Assembly: GCF_032163505.1 (NCBI RefSeq)
Contig: NZ_CP134147.1
Span: 2,054,584-2,118,583, forward strand
DNA from: Streptococcus parasanguinis
GTDB taxonomy: Bacteria; Bacillota; Bacilli; Lactobacillales; Streptococcaceae
Direction of reading: 5' to 3'
Length of the DNA: 64,000 nucleotides
Part shown: positions 26,795 to 37,281 of the stretch, one piece after another
How positions within the stretch are numbered: the stretch's first letter is position 1
Layout of the letters: every line of letters begins with the position of its first letter
Notes under the pieces: model-generated
What the model was told of the DNA's origin: nothing
Seen by the model: the letters and a program-made list of their open reading frames with translations, nothing else
The model's database searches: none
Program-made: the position numbers and the translations under genes

Positions 26795-27328
26795 ATGACT
26801 GAGAGCAATAAACGATTAAAAACAAAACGAAATATCGAGGAGGCGATGGTTCGACTACTCGAAAAGGAATCATTCGACCAAATCACAACGGTTGAGTTAG
26901 CACAAGAATCTGGCATTAGTCGCTCTAGCTTTTATACCCACTATCGAGACAAGTACGATATGATCGAGCGCTACCAACAAGCACTCTTTCACAAGCTTGA
27001 ATATATCTTTGATAAACACCAAGATGACAAGCGCCAAGCGATTACAGAAGTGTTCGAATTTCTAACCAAGGAGCCACTCTTTGCGGTTCTTCTGACAGAG
27101 AATGGAACCAAGGAGATCCAAACCTTCTTACGACATAAATTACAGATTCTTCTGGTTGATAGTTTGCAAGAGCGCTATAGTCATAAATCATTAACAGATA
27201 TTGAAAGAGTCTACAGTTCTGTCTATCTGACCAATGCTTTCTTCGGAGTCTGTCAGATGTGGGTTTCGCGCGGAAAAAAAGAAAGCCCTCAACAAATGGC
27301 TGAATTTTTAATGAAAATGTTACGGTAA
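26795..27328 (+). CDS. TetR/AcrR-family transcriptional regulator
   Basis: A 177-residue repressor. The N-terminal helix-turn-helix is at about 30-52, TTVELAQESGISRSSFYTHY, followed by an all-helical domain with TAFFGVCQMWVSRGKKE near the end, typical of the DhaS/YbiH-like group. It diverges from the YhgE/Pip gene across two matching operators. The natural inducer is not evident; a membrane or envelope stress signal would fit its target. Confidence 0.88.
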   Translation: MTESNKRLKTKRNIEEAMVRLLEKESFDQITTVELAQESGISRSSFYTHYRDKYDMIERYQQALFHKLEYIFDKHQDDKRQAITEVFEFLTKEPLFAVLLTENGTKEIQTFLRHKLQILLVDSLQERYSHKSLTDIERVYSSVYLTNAFFGVCQMWVSRGKKESPQQMAEFLMKMLR

Positions 27329-27334
27329 CAGTCT

Positions 27335-27367
27335 CTCCTGATCGATCTAGATCAGGAGTTTTTTTAT
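27335..27367 (+). terminator. Terminator of the TetR gene
   Basis: CTCCTGATC (27335-27343) pairs perfectly with GATCAGGAG (27350-27358), followed by a T-run. The rest of the gap to the rpsD terminator, about 100 bases, shows nothing distinctive. Confidence 0.9.
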
Positions 27368-27473
27368 TAGCAGGTTTAGGTTTTAAGAAAACAAAAAACT
27401 TTCTCATTTAATGAAACAGCTTTAGAAAATTTGTAACTGAACAAACCCAGAAATCAACCCTTTAAGACAAAAC

Positions 27474-27500
27474 AAAAAGCCCACTGTTGTAGGCTTTTTG
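27474..27500 (-). terminator. Terminator of rpsD
   Basis: On the minus strand CAAAAAGCC pairs with GGCTTTTTG and is followed by TTTT. It lies 18 bases after the rpsD stop. Confidence 0.8.
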
Positions 27501-27517
27501 CAAGTTTTTTCTTGAAA

Positions 27518-28129
27518 TTAAAGCATTTTGTTGTAGAATTCAACGACAAGTGCTTCGTTGATTTCTGGGTTGATTTCATCGCGTTCTGGAAGGCGAGTCA
27601 ATGAACCTTCAAGTTTGTCAGCATCGAATGATACAAATGCTGGACGTCCAACTGTAGCTTCAACAGCTTCAAGGATAGCTGGAACTTTAGCTGATTTTTC
27701 GCGAACTGAGATCACTTGACCTGGAGTTACACGGTATGAAGGGATATCAACACGTTTTCCGTCAACAAGGATGTGACCGTGGTTAACGAATTGACGAGCT
27801 TGACGACGAGTAGTCGCAAGTCCAAGACGGTAAACAACATTATCCAAACGACGTTCCAAAAGAAGCATGAAGTTGAAACCGACAGTTCCTTCTTTAACTT
27901 TAGTAGCTTGTACGAACAAGTTACGGAATTGTTTTTCACCAAGTCCGTAAGAGAAACGAAGTTTTTGTTTTTCAGCTAATTGCAAACCGTATTCTGACAA
28001 TTTTGAACGGTTGTTTGGTCCGTGTTGACCTGGTACGTAGTTACGACGTGCCAATTCTTTACCTGTACCTGTAAGTGACAAGCCAAGACGGCGAGATTGT
28101 TTCCAAGATGGTCCTGTATAACGTGACAT
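27518..28129 (-). CDS. rpsD: 30S ribosomal protein S4
   Basis: Primary 16S rRNA-binding protein that nucleates 30S assembly. The 203-residue sequence starts [21 protein letters not shown], with an S4 RNA-binding domain at about 93-155 ([38 protein letters not shown]). It is monocistronic with its own promoter and leader. As in other Firmicutes, rpsD stands outside the ribosomal protein clusters, and S4 may regulate its own translation through the leader. Confidence 0.97.
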   Translation of the reverse strand: MSRYTGPSWKQSRRLGLSLTGTGKELARRNYVPGQHGPNNRSKLSEYGLQLAEKQKLRFSYGLGEKQFRNLFVQATKVKEGTVGFNFMLLLERRLDNVVYRLGLATTRRQARQFVNHGHILVDGKRVDIPSYRVTPGQVISVREKSAKVPAILEAVEATVGRPAFVSFDADKLEGSLTRLPERDEINPEINEALVVEFYNKML

Positions 28130-28318
28130 TTAAAATGTCCTCCTATAAAAATAATTTTTGTAGGAAATAACGTTTTAGACAAACCTGATTCGTTCAGAAA
28201 GCCTTCGCCCAAACAGCAAAGGTTACTTTTCTAGCTGACTTCCTGTTGACGAGCTTCATTTTGTCCTGCTGTCATTTCGCACAAATTCTATTCTATCACG
28301 GAATAGAAACTTTGTAAA
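28130..28318 (-). promoter_or_regulatory. rpsD promoter and about 155-nt leader
   Basis: TTTACA (28313-28318), a 17-base spacer and TAGAAT (28290-28295), read on the minus strand, make a good promoter. The leader of about 155 nt between it and rpsD is long for a single ribosomal-protein gene and has stem-forming segments, for example CAGCAAAG/CTTTGCTG-type pairing near 28215. An autoregulatory S4-binding leader is plausible by analogy with Bacillus rpsD. The exact fold was not computed. Confidence 0.6.
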
Positions 28319-28334
28319 GTCCTTCAAAACAATT

Positions 28335-29066
28335 TCAATGAAATTCAGCTAACAATTCTATGATTCGTTTTTTATATTGCAATTGTTGCCAGTCCCTATC
28401 CGTTGCTGGATCCCATTTTAAAGGAAGATCTGCAATAATTTCACCGGGATTATGATTCAAGATATAGACCCGGTCACTCAATGTCAAAGCTTCTTCGATA
28501 CTATGAGTGATCACTAGAGTGGTGAGACCAAGACGTTCCTTACTTTCTAGATACCAGTGATAAAGATCCTGCCTTGTCAATTCATCTAAGGCACTAAAAG
28601 CTTCATCTAATAGGAAGACAGAATGACCCAGAAGATAGGTTCTCAATAGCGCCACCCGTTGCCGCATCCCCCCACTCAGCGCATTGGGATAAAGGTTGGC
28701 GATACTTCCTAATTTAAATTCATCTAACAATTTTAGAGCTGTAGATGTCGCCTCTTCCTTAGGAATCTTTTTTAATTGAAGGGGAAGAATAATATTTCCC
28801 AATACTGTCTTATGTTCCAACAAAAGATCTTTTTGTAGCATATAGCTGACTTTCCCAAAGGAGATCGGGGCATTATCTACTTCTATTGCGCCCTTTTGTA
28901 TGGGAAGGATCCCAGCAATTAAATTAAACAAGGTTGATTTCCCTACCCCACTCGGACCTAGAATAGAGACGATTTCTCCTTTTTGCACTTCTAGTGATAC
29001 ATTATTTAAAACTGCTTTTTCTCCAAAAGAGAAACTTACATCTTTTACGGTTAAAATATCAGTCAC
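28335..29066 (-). CDS. ABC transporter ATPase, thiamine-precursor uptake
   Basis: A 243-residue ABC ATPase of the nitrate/sulfonate/taurine type. Walker A is LGPSGVGKSTLF, the signature is ALSGGMRQRVAL, and Walker B is VFLLDEAFSALD. It overlaps the binding-protein gene by 8 bases and is last in an operon headed by a TPP riboswitch, so it should energise uptake of thiamine or a pyrimidine precursor (ThiXYZ-like; this would be ThiZ). Confidence 0.85.
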   Translation of the reverse strand: MTDILTVKDVSFSFGEKAVLNNVSLEVQKGEIVSILGPSGVGKSTLFNLIAGILPIQKGAIEVDNAPISFGKVSYMLQKDLLLEHKTVLGNIILPLQLKKIPKEEATSTALKLLDEFKLGSIANLYPNALSGGMRQRVALLRTYLLGHSVFLLDEAFSALDELTRQDLYHWYLESKERLGLTTLVITHSIEEALTLSDRVYILNHNPGEIIADLPLKWDPATDRDWQQLQYKKRIIELLAEFH

Positions 29067-30054
29067 CTACCAATTCATTTGTGAAACCTTTGTCTTCTAA
29101 GTCATTTGAAACCAATCCTTGCTCTTTTGCCCAAGCATAAAAAGCATTCCACCGCTTAGGATCAAACTGCCCCCACTTGTCCTTGTCTGAAGCATATTGA
29201 CTAGAAAGATATTTTTGGGAAGCGAGTACAAAATCACGCTGGTTAGCTAAGGCAGGGGCCTGTTTAATCAAGATATCCGCTGCTTCTTCTGGATGCTCTA
29301 TAGCATATTGGTAGCCTTTTTTCACCGCTTGAATGAATTTTTTTGCTTCCTCTTTATGAGACTTCAAATAGTCATTGTTAGCAATAATAACAGGCGAATA
29401 GTAGTCAAATGCAGGAACAAAATCTTTCATATAGAAGAAATTGGTCTTCATTCCCTTTTGCTCAGCCAAAATTCCATCCCAACCGTGATAAATCCAAGCA
29501 GCATCAAAGACCTTATTTTCAATCGGAGTAATGGAATTTGAATCACTATTTGGAACCAATTTTACTTGATTAAAATCAGCCCCTTCTTTTTTCATCATCG
29601 ATTTGATCATTTCCAACTCAATCGGATCATTCCAGGTGCCATACCGCTTACCAACCAAATCTTTTGGACTTGTGATCGCTGCATCTTTTCTTGAAATAAT
29701 CCCTGACGTATTGTGTTCGACGATAGCTGCAACAGCGGTAATACCCGCACCTTTATCTAATTTCTTGGCCATAGAATCTTGGAAATAAATACCAAATGGA
29801 GCTTTCCCATTGATAATCAAATCAGAACTACTGTCTTCTGGAGGAAGTTTTATATCTACATCCAGTCCTGCATCTTTAAAGTACCCTTTTTCCTTAGCTA
29901 CATAGAGACCCGTATGATTGGTATTCGGGGTCCAATCTAGAATAAAATCAATCTTTTTCAAATCGCTTGACGATTGCTTGACAGAATTTTGACAAGCACT
30001 CAAGAAAACAAATCCCAATATTATTGAGAAAAATAAACCTATTGACTTTTTCAT
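29059..30054 (-). CDS. NMT1/THI5-like substrate-binding lipoprotein
   Basis: A 331-residue lipoprotein with signal peptide ending FLSAC (Cys21). The mature part begins with the family pattern IDFILDWTPNTNHTGLYVAKEKGYF, typical of NMT1/THI5-like proteins that bind thiamine pyrimidine precursors such as formylaminopyrimidine or HMP. It lies between the permease and ATPase genes, in the TPP-riboswitch operon. Ligand identity is inferred from family and regulation. Confidence 0.87.
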   Translation of the reverse strand: MKKSIGLFFSIILGFVFLSACQNSVKQSSSDLKKIDFILDWTPNTNHTGLYVAKEKGYFKDAGLDVDIKLPPEDSSSDLIINGKAPFGIYFQDSMAKKLDKGAGITAVAAIVEHNTSGIISRKDAAITSPKDLVGKRYGTWNDPIELEMIKSMMKKEGADFNQVKLVPNSDSNSITPIENKVFDAAWIYHGWDGILAEQKGMKTNFFYMKDFVPAFDYYSPVIIANNDYLKSHKEEAKKFIQAVKKGYQYAIEHPEEAADILIKQAPALANQRDFVLASQKYLSSQYASDKDKWGQFDPKRWNAFYAWAKEQGLVSNDLEDKGFTNELVGD

Positions 30055-30111
30055 TAGCTATACCTCTTTTACATTTTTGTCAATTTAAATTTTACACCAT
30101 TTACAAGTTTG

Positions 30112-30870
30112 TCAATCCTTTTTCCATTTCAGAATGGTTCGTTCTAATTGGTCAACGAGAAACATACCGAGTAAACTAATAGCAGAAATCAATACAATGA
30201 TCGCAAACATCGTATCATACTGAAATAACTTCTTCGATTGGATCATATAGACCCCCAATCCATCAAAACCTCCTAACCATTCTGAAACTACCGTACTGAT
30301 AAAAGCATAGGAAACGCTCACACGTAAACCTGCAAAAAAATAAGGAAGCGCTGCAGGAATTTTATAATGAACTAAGGTCTGAAAGCGATTGGCTTGCATA
30401 ATCTGAAACAATCTCAGAATATCTTGATCGCAATGCCGAAAACCATCTAACAGACTGACTACGATGGGAAATACCACCGTAATAATGATCAAAACTAGTT
30501 TTGGAAGCATACCATAACCAAACCAAAGAACCAGGATGGGGGCCAAGGCAATCGTCGGAATGGTTTGAATAACAACCATAAAAGGATAGACCAGATCATT
30601 CACCCATTGAAAACTATCCATGAGAATCGCAAAGCCAGCAGCAAGAAGAACCCCTATAACAAGTCCGATCAAGGCCACTTGAAGGGTAGACAAACTGTGA
30701 TGAATCAGGAGAGCTCGATCTCGTACAAAGGCATTCCCAATTTCAAGTGGCGTTGGTAATACAAATTTGGGGAGGATATTTAAAAATCCTGCTAGCTGCC
30801 ATAAGACAAGAAGGCTGCTAAAACCTGCAAATCCTATCAACTGTTTTGAATATCTTTTTACAAGAGACAT
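30112..30870 (-). CDS. ABC transporter permease, thiamine-precursor uptake
   Basis: A 252-residue permease of the BPD inner-membrane family (SsuC/ThiX-like). It has about six membrane segments and the ATPase-docking loop with VSLLDGFRHCDQDILRLFQI. Start 30870 follows the strong AAGGAGGT site; an ATG six codons earlier would overlap the ribosome binding site. It is the first gene after the TPP riboswitch. A 57-base gap with two TTTACA-N4-TGTCAA sequences separates it from the binding-protein gene. Confidence 0.85.
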   Translation of the reverse strand: MSLVKRYSKQLIGFAGFSSLLVLWQLAGFLNILPKFVLPTPLEIGNAFVRDRALLIHHSLSTLQVALIGLVIGVLLAAGFAILMDSFQWVNDLVYPFMVVIQTIPTIALAPILVLWFGYGMLPKLVLIIITVVFPIVVSLLDGFRHCDQDILRLFQIMQANRFQTLVHYKIPAALPYFFAGLRVSVSYAFISTVVSEWLGGFDGLGVYMIQSKKLFQYDTMFAIIVLISAISLLGMFLVDQLERTILKWKKD

Positions 30871-30892
30871 CGTAACCTCCTTTCTCACAAAT

Positions 30893-31037
30893 AAAAAACG
30901 CCTCCAAAATAGGAGACGGATTGCACAAGGTCACTCATAACGAAAAATACATTTCATTTGTTTCCTACGCTGGCATTACCCAGATCAGGTGCGGTCGAAG
31001 CTTACACTTCCTCTCAGACTGTACACAGACTCCCATA
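30893..31037 (-). ncRNA. TPP riboswitch with intrinsic terminator
   Basis: On the minus strand the thi-box landmarks are in order: CTGAGA (31012-31017), ACCTGATCTGG (30980-30990) and AATGCCAGCGTAGG (30964-30977). About 45 bases on, CGTCTCC/GGAGGCG (30899-30918) with a following T-run (30893-30898) forms a terminator just before the ribosome binding site. Binding of thiamine pyrophosphate should favour the terminator and switch off the importer. Confidence 0.95.
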
Positions 31038-31047
31038 TGTATTTATT

Positions 31048-31076
31048 ATAATAACTGATTTAGACGATAAAAGCAA
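31048..31076 (-). promoter_or_regulatory. Promoter of the thiamine-precursor importer
   Basis: TTGCTT (31071-31076), a 17-base spacer and TATTAT (31048-31053), read on the minus strand, lie directly upstream of the TPP riboswitch. Confidence 0.7.
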
Positions 31077-31080
31077 GGAA

Positions 31081-31353
31081 TTAATCCAAATAACGAATTA
31101 AATTCTTCTCTGTCAAAATATCTGAATAGGTGTAAGACTCCACGTAGGTATTGGCCGGTTCACCTGGTAAGCTATTGTCGTTCGTATACTCGATAATAAA
31201 TAAAGAAGGATAGACCTCAATCAAGCGTCCAAATTTATTTTTTTGACGTTTCCGTCCATTTTCAAGCGTCATTTCAACCACTTGTCCTTCATGGGCCTTG
31301 ATTTCTTCTTTAATTTTTTTCATTTTTGCAACATCTGTAAATGCATCACTCAT
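31081..31353 (-). CDS. Veg family protein
   Basis: A 90-residue protein of the Veg family, identified by IKEEIKAHEGQVVEMTLENG and the RKRQKNKFG stretch, within the usual family length of about 85-90. Veg in Bacillus affects biofilm formation; no enzymatic role is known. It starts one base after dnaB and is probably co-transcribed with it. Confidence 0.88.
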   Translation of the reverse strand: MSDAFTDVAKMKKIKEEIKAHEGQVVEMTLENGRKRQKNKFGRLIEVYPSLFIIEYTNDNSLPGEPANTYVESYTYSDILTEKNLIRYLD

Positions 31354-31354
31354 C

Positions 31355-32713
31355 TTATTGATCCTCTCTCTTTGAAATGCTTGAGAATTTATTGTATTCC
31401 TTTTGGAATATTAATTCGACTGTCCCACGCGCACCTGAACGGTTTTTCTCGATAATCACTTCAACCGTATTATTGGGCATTCCATCTTCTTCCTCTTCAC
31501 CAGCTCGATCATAATAATCATCACGGTACAAGAAAGCAACAATATCCGCATCCTGCTCAATCGATCCAGATTCACGAATATCAGAAAGAACAGGACGTTT
31601 GTCTTGGCGCTGTTCCACACCACGTGATAGCTGACTCAAAGCAATAACGGGAACTTTTAGTTCCTTAGCCAAAATCTTTAACTGACGAGAAATTTCTGAA
31701 ACTTCCTGTTGACGGTTTTCTCTTCCAGTCCCTGTAATCAGCTGCAGGTAGTCAATCAGAATAAGACCAAGATTCCCTGTTTCCTGCGCTAATTTTCTTG
31801 CTCTCGAACGAATCTCAGTGATCCGAATTCCTGGAGTATCATCGATGTAAATACTCGCATTGGCCAAATTCCCTTGAGCAATGGCATATTTTCGCCACTC
31901 TTCATCCGTCAATTGACCTGTACGAATCGAATGGGATTCAATCAAGCCTTCAGCTGCTAACATCCGGTCAACCAAACTTTCAGCACCCATTTCTAATGAG
32001 AAAATAGCCACTGTCTTATCCAACTTTGTACCGATATTTTGAGCAATATTGAGAGCAAAGGCTGTTTTCCCTACTGCAGGACGAGCCGCTAAAATAATCA
32101 ACTCTTCCTCATGTAGCCCCGTCGTCATATGGTCCAAATCGCGATAGCCTGTCGCAATACCCGTAATATCAGAGGTTTGAAGCGAGCGGGCTTCTAAGCT
32201 ACCAAAATTTATATTCAAGATGTCTCGAATATTTTTAAATCCACTACGATTTGCGTTTTCACTAACATCAATCAGAGCTTTTTCAGCACCCGCAATGATT
32301 TCATCTGAAGGACTTGCACCATCATAAGCTTGATTAATACTTTCCGTTAATCGAGAGATCAACCGACGTAAGACAGCTTTTTCGGCAACAATCTTCGCGT
32401 AATACTCTGCGTTAGCTGAAGTTGGTACCGAATTAATGACTTCTACCAAATAGGAGAGACCGCCAATATTTTGGAGATCCCCCTGACTATCTAAAATATT
32501 TCGAACAGTCGTCGCATCAATCGCATCCCCGCGGTCAGCTAGATCGATCATGGCTTTAAAAATCAAACGGTGCGAGTACTTAAAGAAATCGCCAGGCTCG
32601 ATATATTCACGAACAAAGACCAATTTCCCCTCATCAATAAAGATGGCTCCCAACACTGATTGCTCTGCTTGGATATCTTGAGGTTGTGTTCGTAATTCCT
32701 CTATCTCAGCCAT
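31355..32713 (-). CDS. dnaB: Replicative DNA helicase
   Basis: Hexameric helicase that unwinds DNA at the replication fork (named DnaC in Bacillus). The 452-residue protein has the N-terminal DnaB domain (about 10-110), then a RecA-like domain with Walker A AARPAVGKTAFALNI and Walker B LGLILIDYLQLI. It follows rplI and precedes veg, a common order in streptococci. Confidence 0.97.
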   Translation of the reverse strand: MAEIEELRTQPQDIQAEQSVLGAIFIDEGKLVFVREYIEPGDFFKYSHRLIFKAMIDLADRGDAIDATTVRNILDSQGDLQNIGGLSYLVEVINSVPTSANAEYYAKIVAEKAVLRRLISRLTESINQAYDGASPSDEIIAGAEKALIDVSENANRSGFKNIRDILNINFGSLEARSLQTSDITGIATGYRDLDHMTTGLHEEELIILAARPAVGKTAFALNIAQNIGTKLDKTVAIFSLEMGAESLVDRMLAAEGLIESHSIRTGQLTDEEWRKYAIAQGNLANASIYIDDTPGIRITEIRSRARKLAQETGNLGLILIDYLQLITGTGRENRQQEVSEISRQLKILAKELKVPVIALSQLSRGVEQRQDKRPVLSDIRESGSIEQDADIVAFLYRDDYYDRAGEEEEDGMPNNTVEVIIEKNRSGARGTVELIFQKEYNKFSSISKREDQ

Positions 32714-32738
32714 AAAAAAACCTTTCTATCGATCGTGT

Positions 32739-33191
32739 TTACCCTTCGTTTACACGAATATTAATCACACCTGTAACATCTTGATAAATTTTTACAGGGA
32801 CGTCAATCAAACCTGTTGAACGAATTGGAGAGGAAACTTGGATATGACGTTTATCAATTTTAATGCCAAATTGTTTCTCAAGCTCTTCTGCAATCTTTTT
32901 ATTGGTAATAGAGCCGAAAGTACGGCCATCTGGCCCAATTTTTTCCGTGAATTGAACAACAGTTGCTTCTTCTTCTAATTTTGCTTTAATCTTTTGCGCT
33001 TCCGCTAATAATTCAGCATGCGCTTTTTCTTCTGACTTTTGCTTTCCACGAAGTTCACCGATTGCTTGGGCATTGGCTTCTTTCGCAAGATTTTTCTTGA
33101 TCAAAAAGTTTTGTGCATAACCAGTAGGCACTTCTTTAATTTCGCCTTTTTTACCTTTACCTTTTACATCCGCTAAGAAAATAACTTTCAT
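32739..33191 (-). CDS. rplI: 50S ribosomal protein L9
   Basis: A 150-residue ribosomal protein L9, starting [20 protein letters not shown] with the conserved [14 protein letters not shown] long helix links the N-terminal rRNA-binding domain to the C-terminal domain. Its start overlaps the gdpP stop by four bases (ATGA), so translation is coupled to gdpP. Confidence 0.97.
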   Translation of the reverse strand: MKVIFLADVKGKGKKGEIKEVPTGYAQNFLIKKNLAKEANAQAIGELRGKQKSEEKAHAELLAEAQKIKAKLEEEATVVQFTEKIGPDGRTFGSITNKKIAEELEKQFGIKIDKRHIQVSSPIRSTGLIDVPVKIYQDVTGVINIRVNEG

Positions 33192-35167
33192 TCTACATTC
33201 TCCTTTTCAATAGTTACTTCGTTTTCAATAGTCTCAATCAATTGTTGACGAATACTCATCAAATCTTGACCCTCAATTTGAGAAGCCGCCGAATTGAAAT
33301 GACCTCCTCCGCCAAGCTGTTCCATGATACGCTGTACATTGACTTTGCTTCGACTTCGTGCAGAAATCGAGACAGTCCCACTTTGATTACAAGCGATGAC
33401 AAAGGTTGCTTCCACCTCAGACATGGCCAGCATACTATCAGCTGCTTTACTAATAGTTACTGAATCATAGGCTTTAGTCGTATTGGCACAAGCTACGATG
33501 ATATGTGGCAAAATCTTTTCACCAGTCAAGATCAGTTCGTTCACTTCGCGGTACTCGTCAAACTGAATAGCAGAGATCTCCTGGATGGCTACACTATCAC
33601 TACCTCTTGAGCGAAGGTAACTCGCCACATCAAAGGTCCGACTTGTAACACGTGTGGAGAAGTTCTTAGTATCCAGCATAATTCCAGCCATCAAGACACT
33701 AGCTTGAATCTTCGTTAACCGATTTTTCTTCGACTTCTGGAACTGAATAAGTTCACTAACCAATTCGCTCGCACTACTTGCTCCACTTTCAATATAGGTG
33801 ATCAGAACATTTTCAGGGAAATCATCATCCCGACGATGATGGTCAATGACAATAATCTGTTGGAATTCCTGATAAAATTCTTTAGAAAGGGTCAAGGCTG
33901 TCTTAGAATGGTCAACCATAATTAACAAAGAGCGATCCGTCACCATTTGCATGGCTTCCTCTAGGGGAAGGATTTTCGTTACCTGCTCTTCTTCTAGTTT
34001 CGCAATTGCTCTTGAAATATCACTAGCCATTGCATGCGGGTCATAGACCACATAAGAGGAAGCCAAAATATTGCTAGAGAAAAACTGCATTCCCACAGAC
34101 GCTCCTAAAGCGTCCATATCCAAGTTTCTATGCCCAACAATGAAAACTTGATCAACGGATTTAATCTTATCCGAAATAGCTGTCATCATAGCGCGTGTGC
34201 GAGTCCGCGTCCGCTTCACAGCAGAAGCTGTTCCCCCACCAAAGAAAATAGGGTTTTTCTGTTCATCGTTTTCTTTGACTACTGCTTGATCCCCACCACG
34301 AACTTCCGCAAGGTTTAGGTTCAAGAGAGCCACTTTACCAATCTCATCATGCTCCCCGTCACCATACGAGAATCCCATACTTAAGGTAATAGGTAGCTCA
34401 CGATTTTTAGCTTCTTCACGGAATTGATCGATGACAGAAAATTTTGATTCCATCAACTGTTCTAAGACCGTGTAGTCTGTAAATAAATAGAAACGATCCA
34501 TCCCCACACGTCTGTAAAACATATGGTAATGAGCTGTAAACTCTTCTACAAAGTTGGCAATAAAACTATTGATATTGCTAATATCAGAGTCTGAAATGAC
34601 ATCTTCTAGATCATCATAGTTATCAACAGAAATAATACCGATAACGGGACGAGTTGTCACCAATCCCACAGTTGCTTCATACTCACTTGAAACATCAAAA
34701 AAGTAAACAACACTAGACGTCTGATCAAAGTAAACAGAATATTTCTTATCGGCTACAGTGACATAATGACCTTTATCCTCAAACAGAGTATTGAGTAACT
34801 TTTTCAAGGATTCAACATCAAAGTCCCCATCATCTGTTGAAAAAATCAATTCAGCATAAGGGTTGAACCACTCTACTTCATTTGTCTCTTCATTAATTTT
34901 GATAACTCCAACAGGCATTTTATCAAGGAGGGATGCTAATCCGCTTTCTGCCTGATGGTTAACGTATTGTATTTGTTCTAATTCATCTAACTCTGAAATT
35001 TGTAACTGGTATTCAAATAAAGCAATCAATCCAGCTAAGACTAAAAAAATTGCAATGAGAGTTACATAGCCTTTGCCAAAGATTCTTAAAAAAATTGCTA
35101 AAATTGCAAATGAAATAAAACCAATTAACACATAATGGATGAACGATAAACGAAATTTTTTCATCAT
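33188..35167 (-). CDS. gdpP: Cyclic-di-AMP phosphodiesterase GdpP
   Basis: Degrades the second messenger c-di-AMP, affecting wall stress and beta-lactam tolerance. The 659-residue protein has two N-terminal membrane segments, a PAS-like domain (about 80-160), a degenerate GGDEF domain (about 170-300) and a DHH-DHHA1 phosphodiesterase module. Motifs are [15 protein letters not shown] and [13 protein letters not shown], with [11 protein letters not shown] near the C-terminus. Start 35167 follows AAGAGGTTT; 60 further in-frame codons upstream lack family features and are rejected. Confidence 0.95.
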   Translation of the reverse strand: MMKKFRLSFIHYVLIGFISFAILAIFLRIFGKGYVTLIAIFLVLAGLIALFEYQLQISELDELEQIQYVNHQAESGLASLLDKMPVGVIKINEETNEVEWFNPYAELIFSTDDGDFDVESLKKLLNTLFEDKGHYVTVADKKYSVYFDQTSSVVYFFDVSSEYEATVGLVTTRPVIGIISVDNYDDLEDVISDSDISNINSFIANFVEEFTAHYHMFYRRVGMDRFYLFTDYTVLEQLMESKFSVIDQFREEAKNRELPITLSMGFSYGDGEHDEIGKVALLNLNLAEVRGGDQAVVKENDEQKNPIFFGGGTASAVKRTRTRTRAMMTAISDKIKSVDQVFIVGHRNLDMDALGASVGMQFFSSNILASSYVVYDPHAMASDISRAIAKLEEEQVTKILPLEEAMQMVTDRSLLIMVDHSKTALTLSKEFYQEFQQIIVIDHHRRDDDFPENVLITYIESGASSASELVSELIQFQKSKKNRLTKIQASVLMAGIMLDTKNFSTRVTSRTFDVASYLRSRGSDSVAIQEISAIQFDEYREVNELILTGEKILPHIIVACANTTKAYDSVTISKAADSMLAMSEVEATFVIACNQSGTVSISARSRSKVNVQRIMEQLGGGGHFNSAASQIEGQDLMSIRQQLIETIENEVTIEKENVE

Positions 35168-35362
35168 AAACCTCTTTTCGGAATTATACCATAAATAGAG
35201 GTAAAAAGCGAGGTTTCTCTCTATATTACAGAGAAGAAAGACCACTAAAAAGCTCTTCCTCCGCTTCACTACTTTGTAAACAAGGTTTACAACTGTGTAA
35301 ATAGCAACAACAGATTTCAATCCATAAAATTGAGGCTGAAACATCATCTCAGCCCCATTTTA
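35168..35362 (-). promoter_or_regulatory. mnmG-gdpP gap with hairpins and a TTTACA palindrome
   Basis: This gap holds a stem (TGAGGCTGA/TCAGCCCCA at about 35331-35355) that probably terminates mnmG. It also holds the palindrome TTTACA-ACTG-TGTAAA (35286-35301), roughly 120 bases before gdpP. TATACC near 35185 may be part of the gdpP promoter. Confidence 0.5.
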
Positions 35363-37273
35363 TTAGTGGTTTGCTTTGTTTTTGGAGATGCTCCGAGATT
35401 TACCTTCCAAGTAAACCATTAAAATAGAGATATCCGCTGGATTGACACCTGAGATACGACTTGCTTGACCAATCGTTTCTGGATTAATTAATTTAAATTT
35501 TTGACGCGCTTCGGTTGCAATAGAGTCAATATCATCCCAGTCAATATTCGCAGGGATTCGTTTTTCTTCCATACGCTTCATTTTTTCAACTTGGTCCATT
35601 GCTTTTGAAATATAACCTTCGTATTTAATTTCAGTTTCAATCAATTCAATGATTTTATCATCCAGTTCTTCAGCTGCAGGACCGATAAATTCTACCACAT
35701 CTTGGTAAGAGACTTCTGGTCGTCTCAAGAATTCTTTAGCAGTGACAGCATCTGTCAATGGTTTAAAGCCCATTGCAGCGACCTTCTCATTGGTTTCCTT
35801 TACAGGCTTTAACTTAATGCTATCCAAACGCTTCATCTCGTTTTCAAACTGATACTTCTTGGTTTCGAAACGTTGCCAACGTTCATCATCTACCAATCCA
35901 ATTGCTCGTCCCATTTCTGTCAAGCGCATATCGGCATTATCATGACGCAAAATCAAACGGTATTCTGCACGACTTGTTAATAAACGATACGGTTCGATCG
36001 TTCCCTTTGTTACCAAGTCATCGATCATAACCCCAATATAGCCATCACTACGTTTCAAAATGAGTTCTGGTTTTCCCTGGATTTTTAGAGCAGCATTGAT
36101 CCCTGCAATAATCCCTTGACCAGCGGCCTCCTCATAACCAGACGTTCCGTTGGTTTGGCCAGCTGTAAAGAGACCTGAAATTTTCTTGGTTTCCAAAGTT
36201 GCGCGCAATTGATGAGGCAAAACCATATCATACTCAATCGCATAACCCGTTCGCATCATTTCTGCCTTCTCAAGTCCCTTAATAGAATGAACGAGATCCC
36301 GCTGAACATCCTCCGGTAAACTCGTTGACAGCCCTTGAACATAGACTTCTTCTGTGTTTCGTCCCTCAGGTTCTAAGAATAGTTGATGACGCTCTTTGTC
36401 AGCAAAACGGACAATTTTATCCTCAATGGATGGACAATAGCGAGGACCTACTCCCTTTACAACCCCTGTAAACATAGGTGCCCGGTGTAAATTATTCTGG
36501 ATAATTTCATGGCTATGCCCATTTGTGTAAGTCAACCAACAAGGAACCTGATCCTTTACATAATCTTCATCACGCGATGTATAAGAAAAATGATTTGGAG
36601 CTTCATCTCCGGGTTGAATTTCCGTTTCGTCATAATTAATTGACGACGCCTTTACACGAGGTGGCGTCCCTGTTTTGAAACGTCCAATTTCTAATCCTAG
36701 CTGTTTGAGATTATCGGCCAAATTGATAGAAGCTAGACTATGATTAGGTCCTGACGAATACTTGAGATCTCCAATGATAATTTCTCCGCGTAAAGCTGTC
36801 CCAGTAGTGACAATAACAGCCTTTGCTCCATATTCTTGGTGAGTTGCAGTCCTTACACCAACAACCTTACCATTCTCCACCAAAATCTCATCAATCATAG
36901 TTTGACGAAGAGTTAAATTTTCTTGATTTTCAACCGTTTTCCGCATTTCTTTTGAGTAAAGTTCTTTGTCTGCTTGAGCCCGAAGTGCACGAACCGCAGG
37001 ACCTTTACCGGTATTGAGCATTTTCATTTGGATGTAGGTCTTGTCGATATTCTTGGCCATTTCTCCACCGAGGGCATCGACTTCACGCACGACAATCCCC
37101 TTAGCAGAACCACCAATAGAGGGATTACAAGGCATAAAAGCCAGCATTTCAATGTTAATAGTCGCAAGTAAGACCTTACAACCCATACGGCTAGCAGCTA
37201 GGGAGGCTTCTACTCCCGCATGCCCCGCACCAATTACAATGATATCGTATTCTTCAATAAAATTATAAGTCAT
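35363..37273 (-). CDS. mnmG: tRNA uridine-5-carboxymethylaminomethyl modification enzyme MnmG
   Basis: FAD-dependent subunit that, with MnmE, modifies U34 of certain tRNAs. The 636-residue protein begins with the dinucleotide-binding motif [19 protein letters not shown] (about 12-30). The conserved [12 protein letters not shown] follows, and the C-terminal tRNA-binding region ends [19 protein letters not shown]. It is next to the Nudix gene (8 bases) and near mnmA, which modifies position 2 of the same uridine. Confidence 0.97.
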   Translation of the reverse strand: MTYNFIEEYDIIVIGAGHAGVEASLAASRMGCKVLLATINIEMLAFMPCNPSIGGSAKGIVVREVDALGGEMAKNIDKTYIQMKMLNTGKGPAVRALRAQADKELYSKEMRKTVENQENLTLRQTMIDEILVENGKVVGVRTATHQEYGAKAVIVTTGTALRGEIIIGDLKYSSGPNHSLASINLADNLKQLGLEIGRFKTGTPPRVKASSINYDETEIQPGDEAPNHFSYTSRDEDYVKDQVPCWLTYTNGHSHEIIQNNLHRAPMFTGVVKGVGPRYCPSIEDKIVRFADKERHQLFLEPEGRNTEEVYVQGLSTSLPEDVQRDLVHSIKGLEKAEMMRTGYAIEYDMVLPHQLRATLETKKISGLFTAGQTNGTSGYEEAAGQGIIAGINAALKIQGKPELILKRSDGYIGVMIDDLVTKGTIEPYRLLTSRAEYRLILRHDNADMRLTEMGRAIGLVDDERWQRFETKKYQFENEMKRLDSIKLKPVKETNEKVAAMGFKPLTDAVTAKEFLRRPEVSYQDVVEFIGPAAEELDDKIIELIETEIKYEGYISKAMDQVEKMKRMEEKRIPANIDWDDIDSIATEARQKFKLINPETIGQASRISGVNPADISILMVYLEGKSRSISKNKANH

Positions 37274-37281
37274 TTTTTCTC

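Noticed and set aside
35168..35347. 60-codon N-terminal extension of GdpP
   Set aside because: The extension lacks a ribosome binding site and would pass through the TTTACA palindrome region; the ATG at 35167 has AAGAGG and gives the family length.
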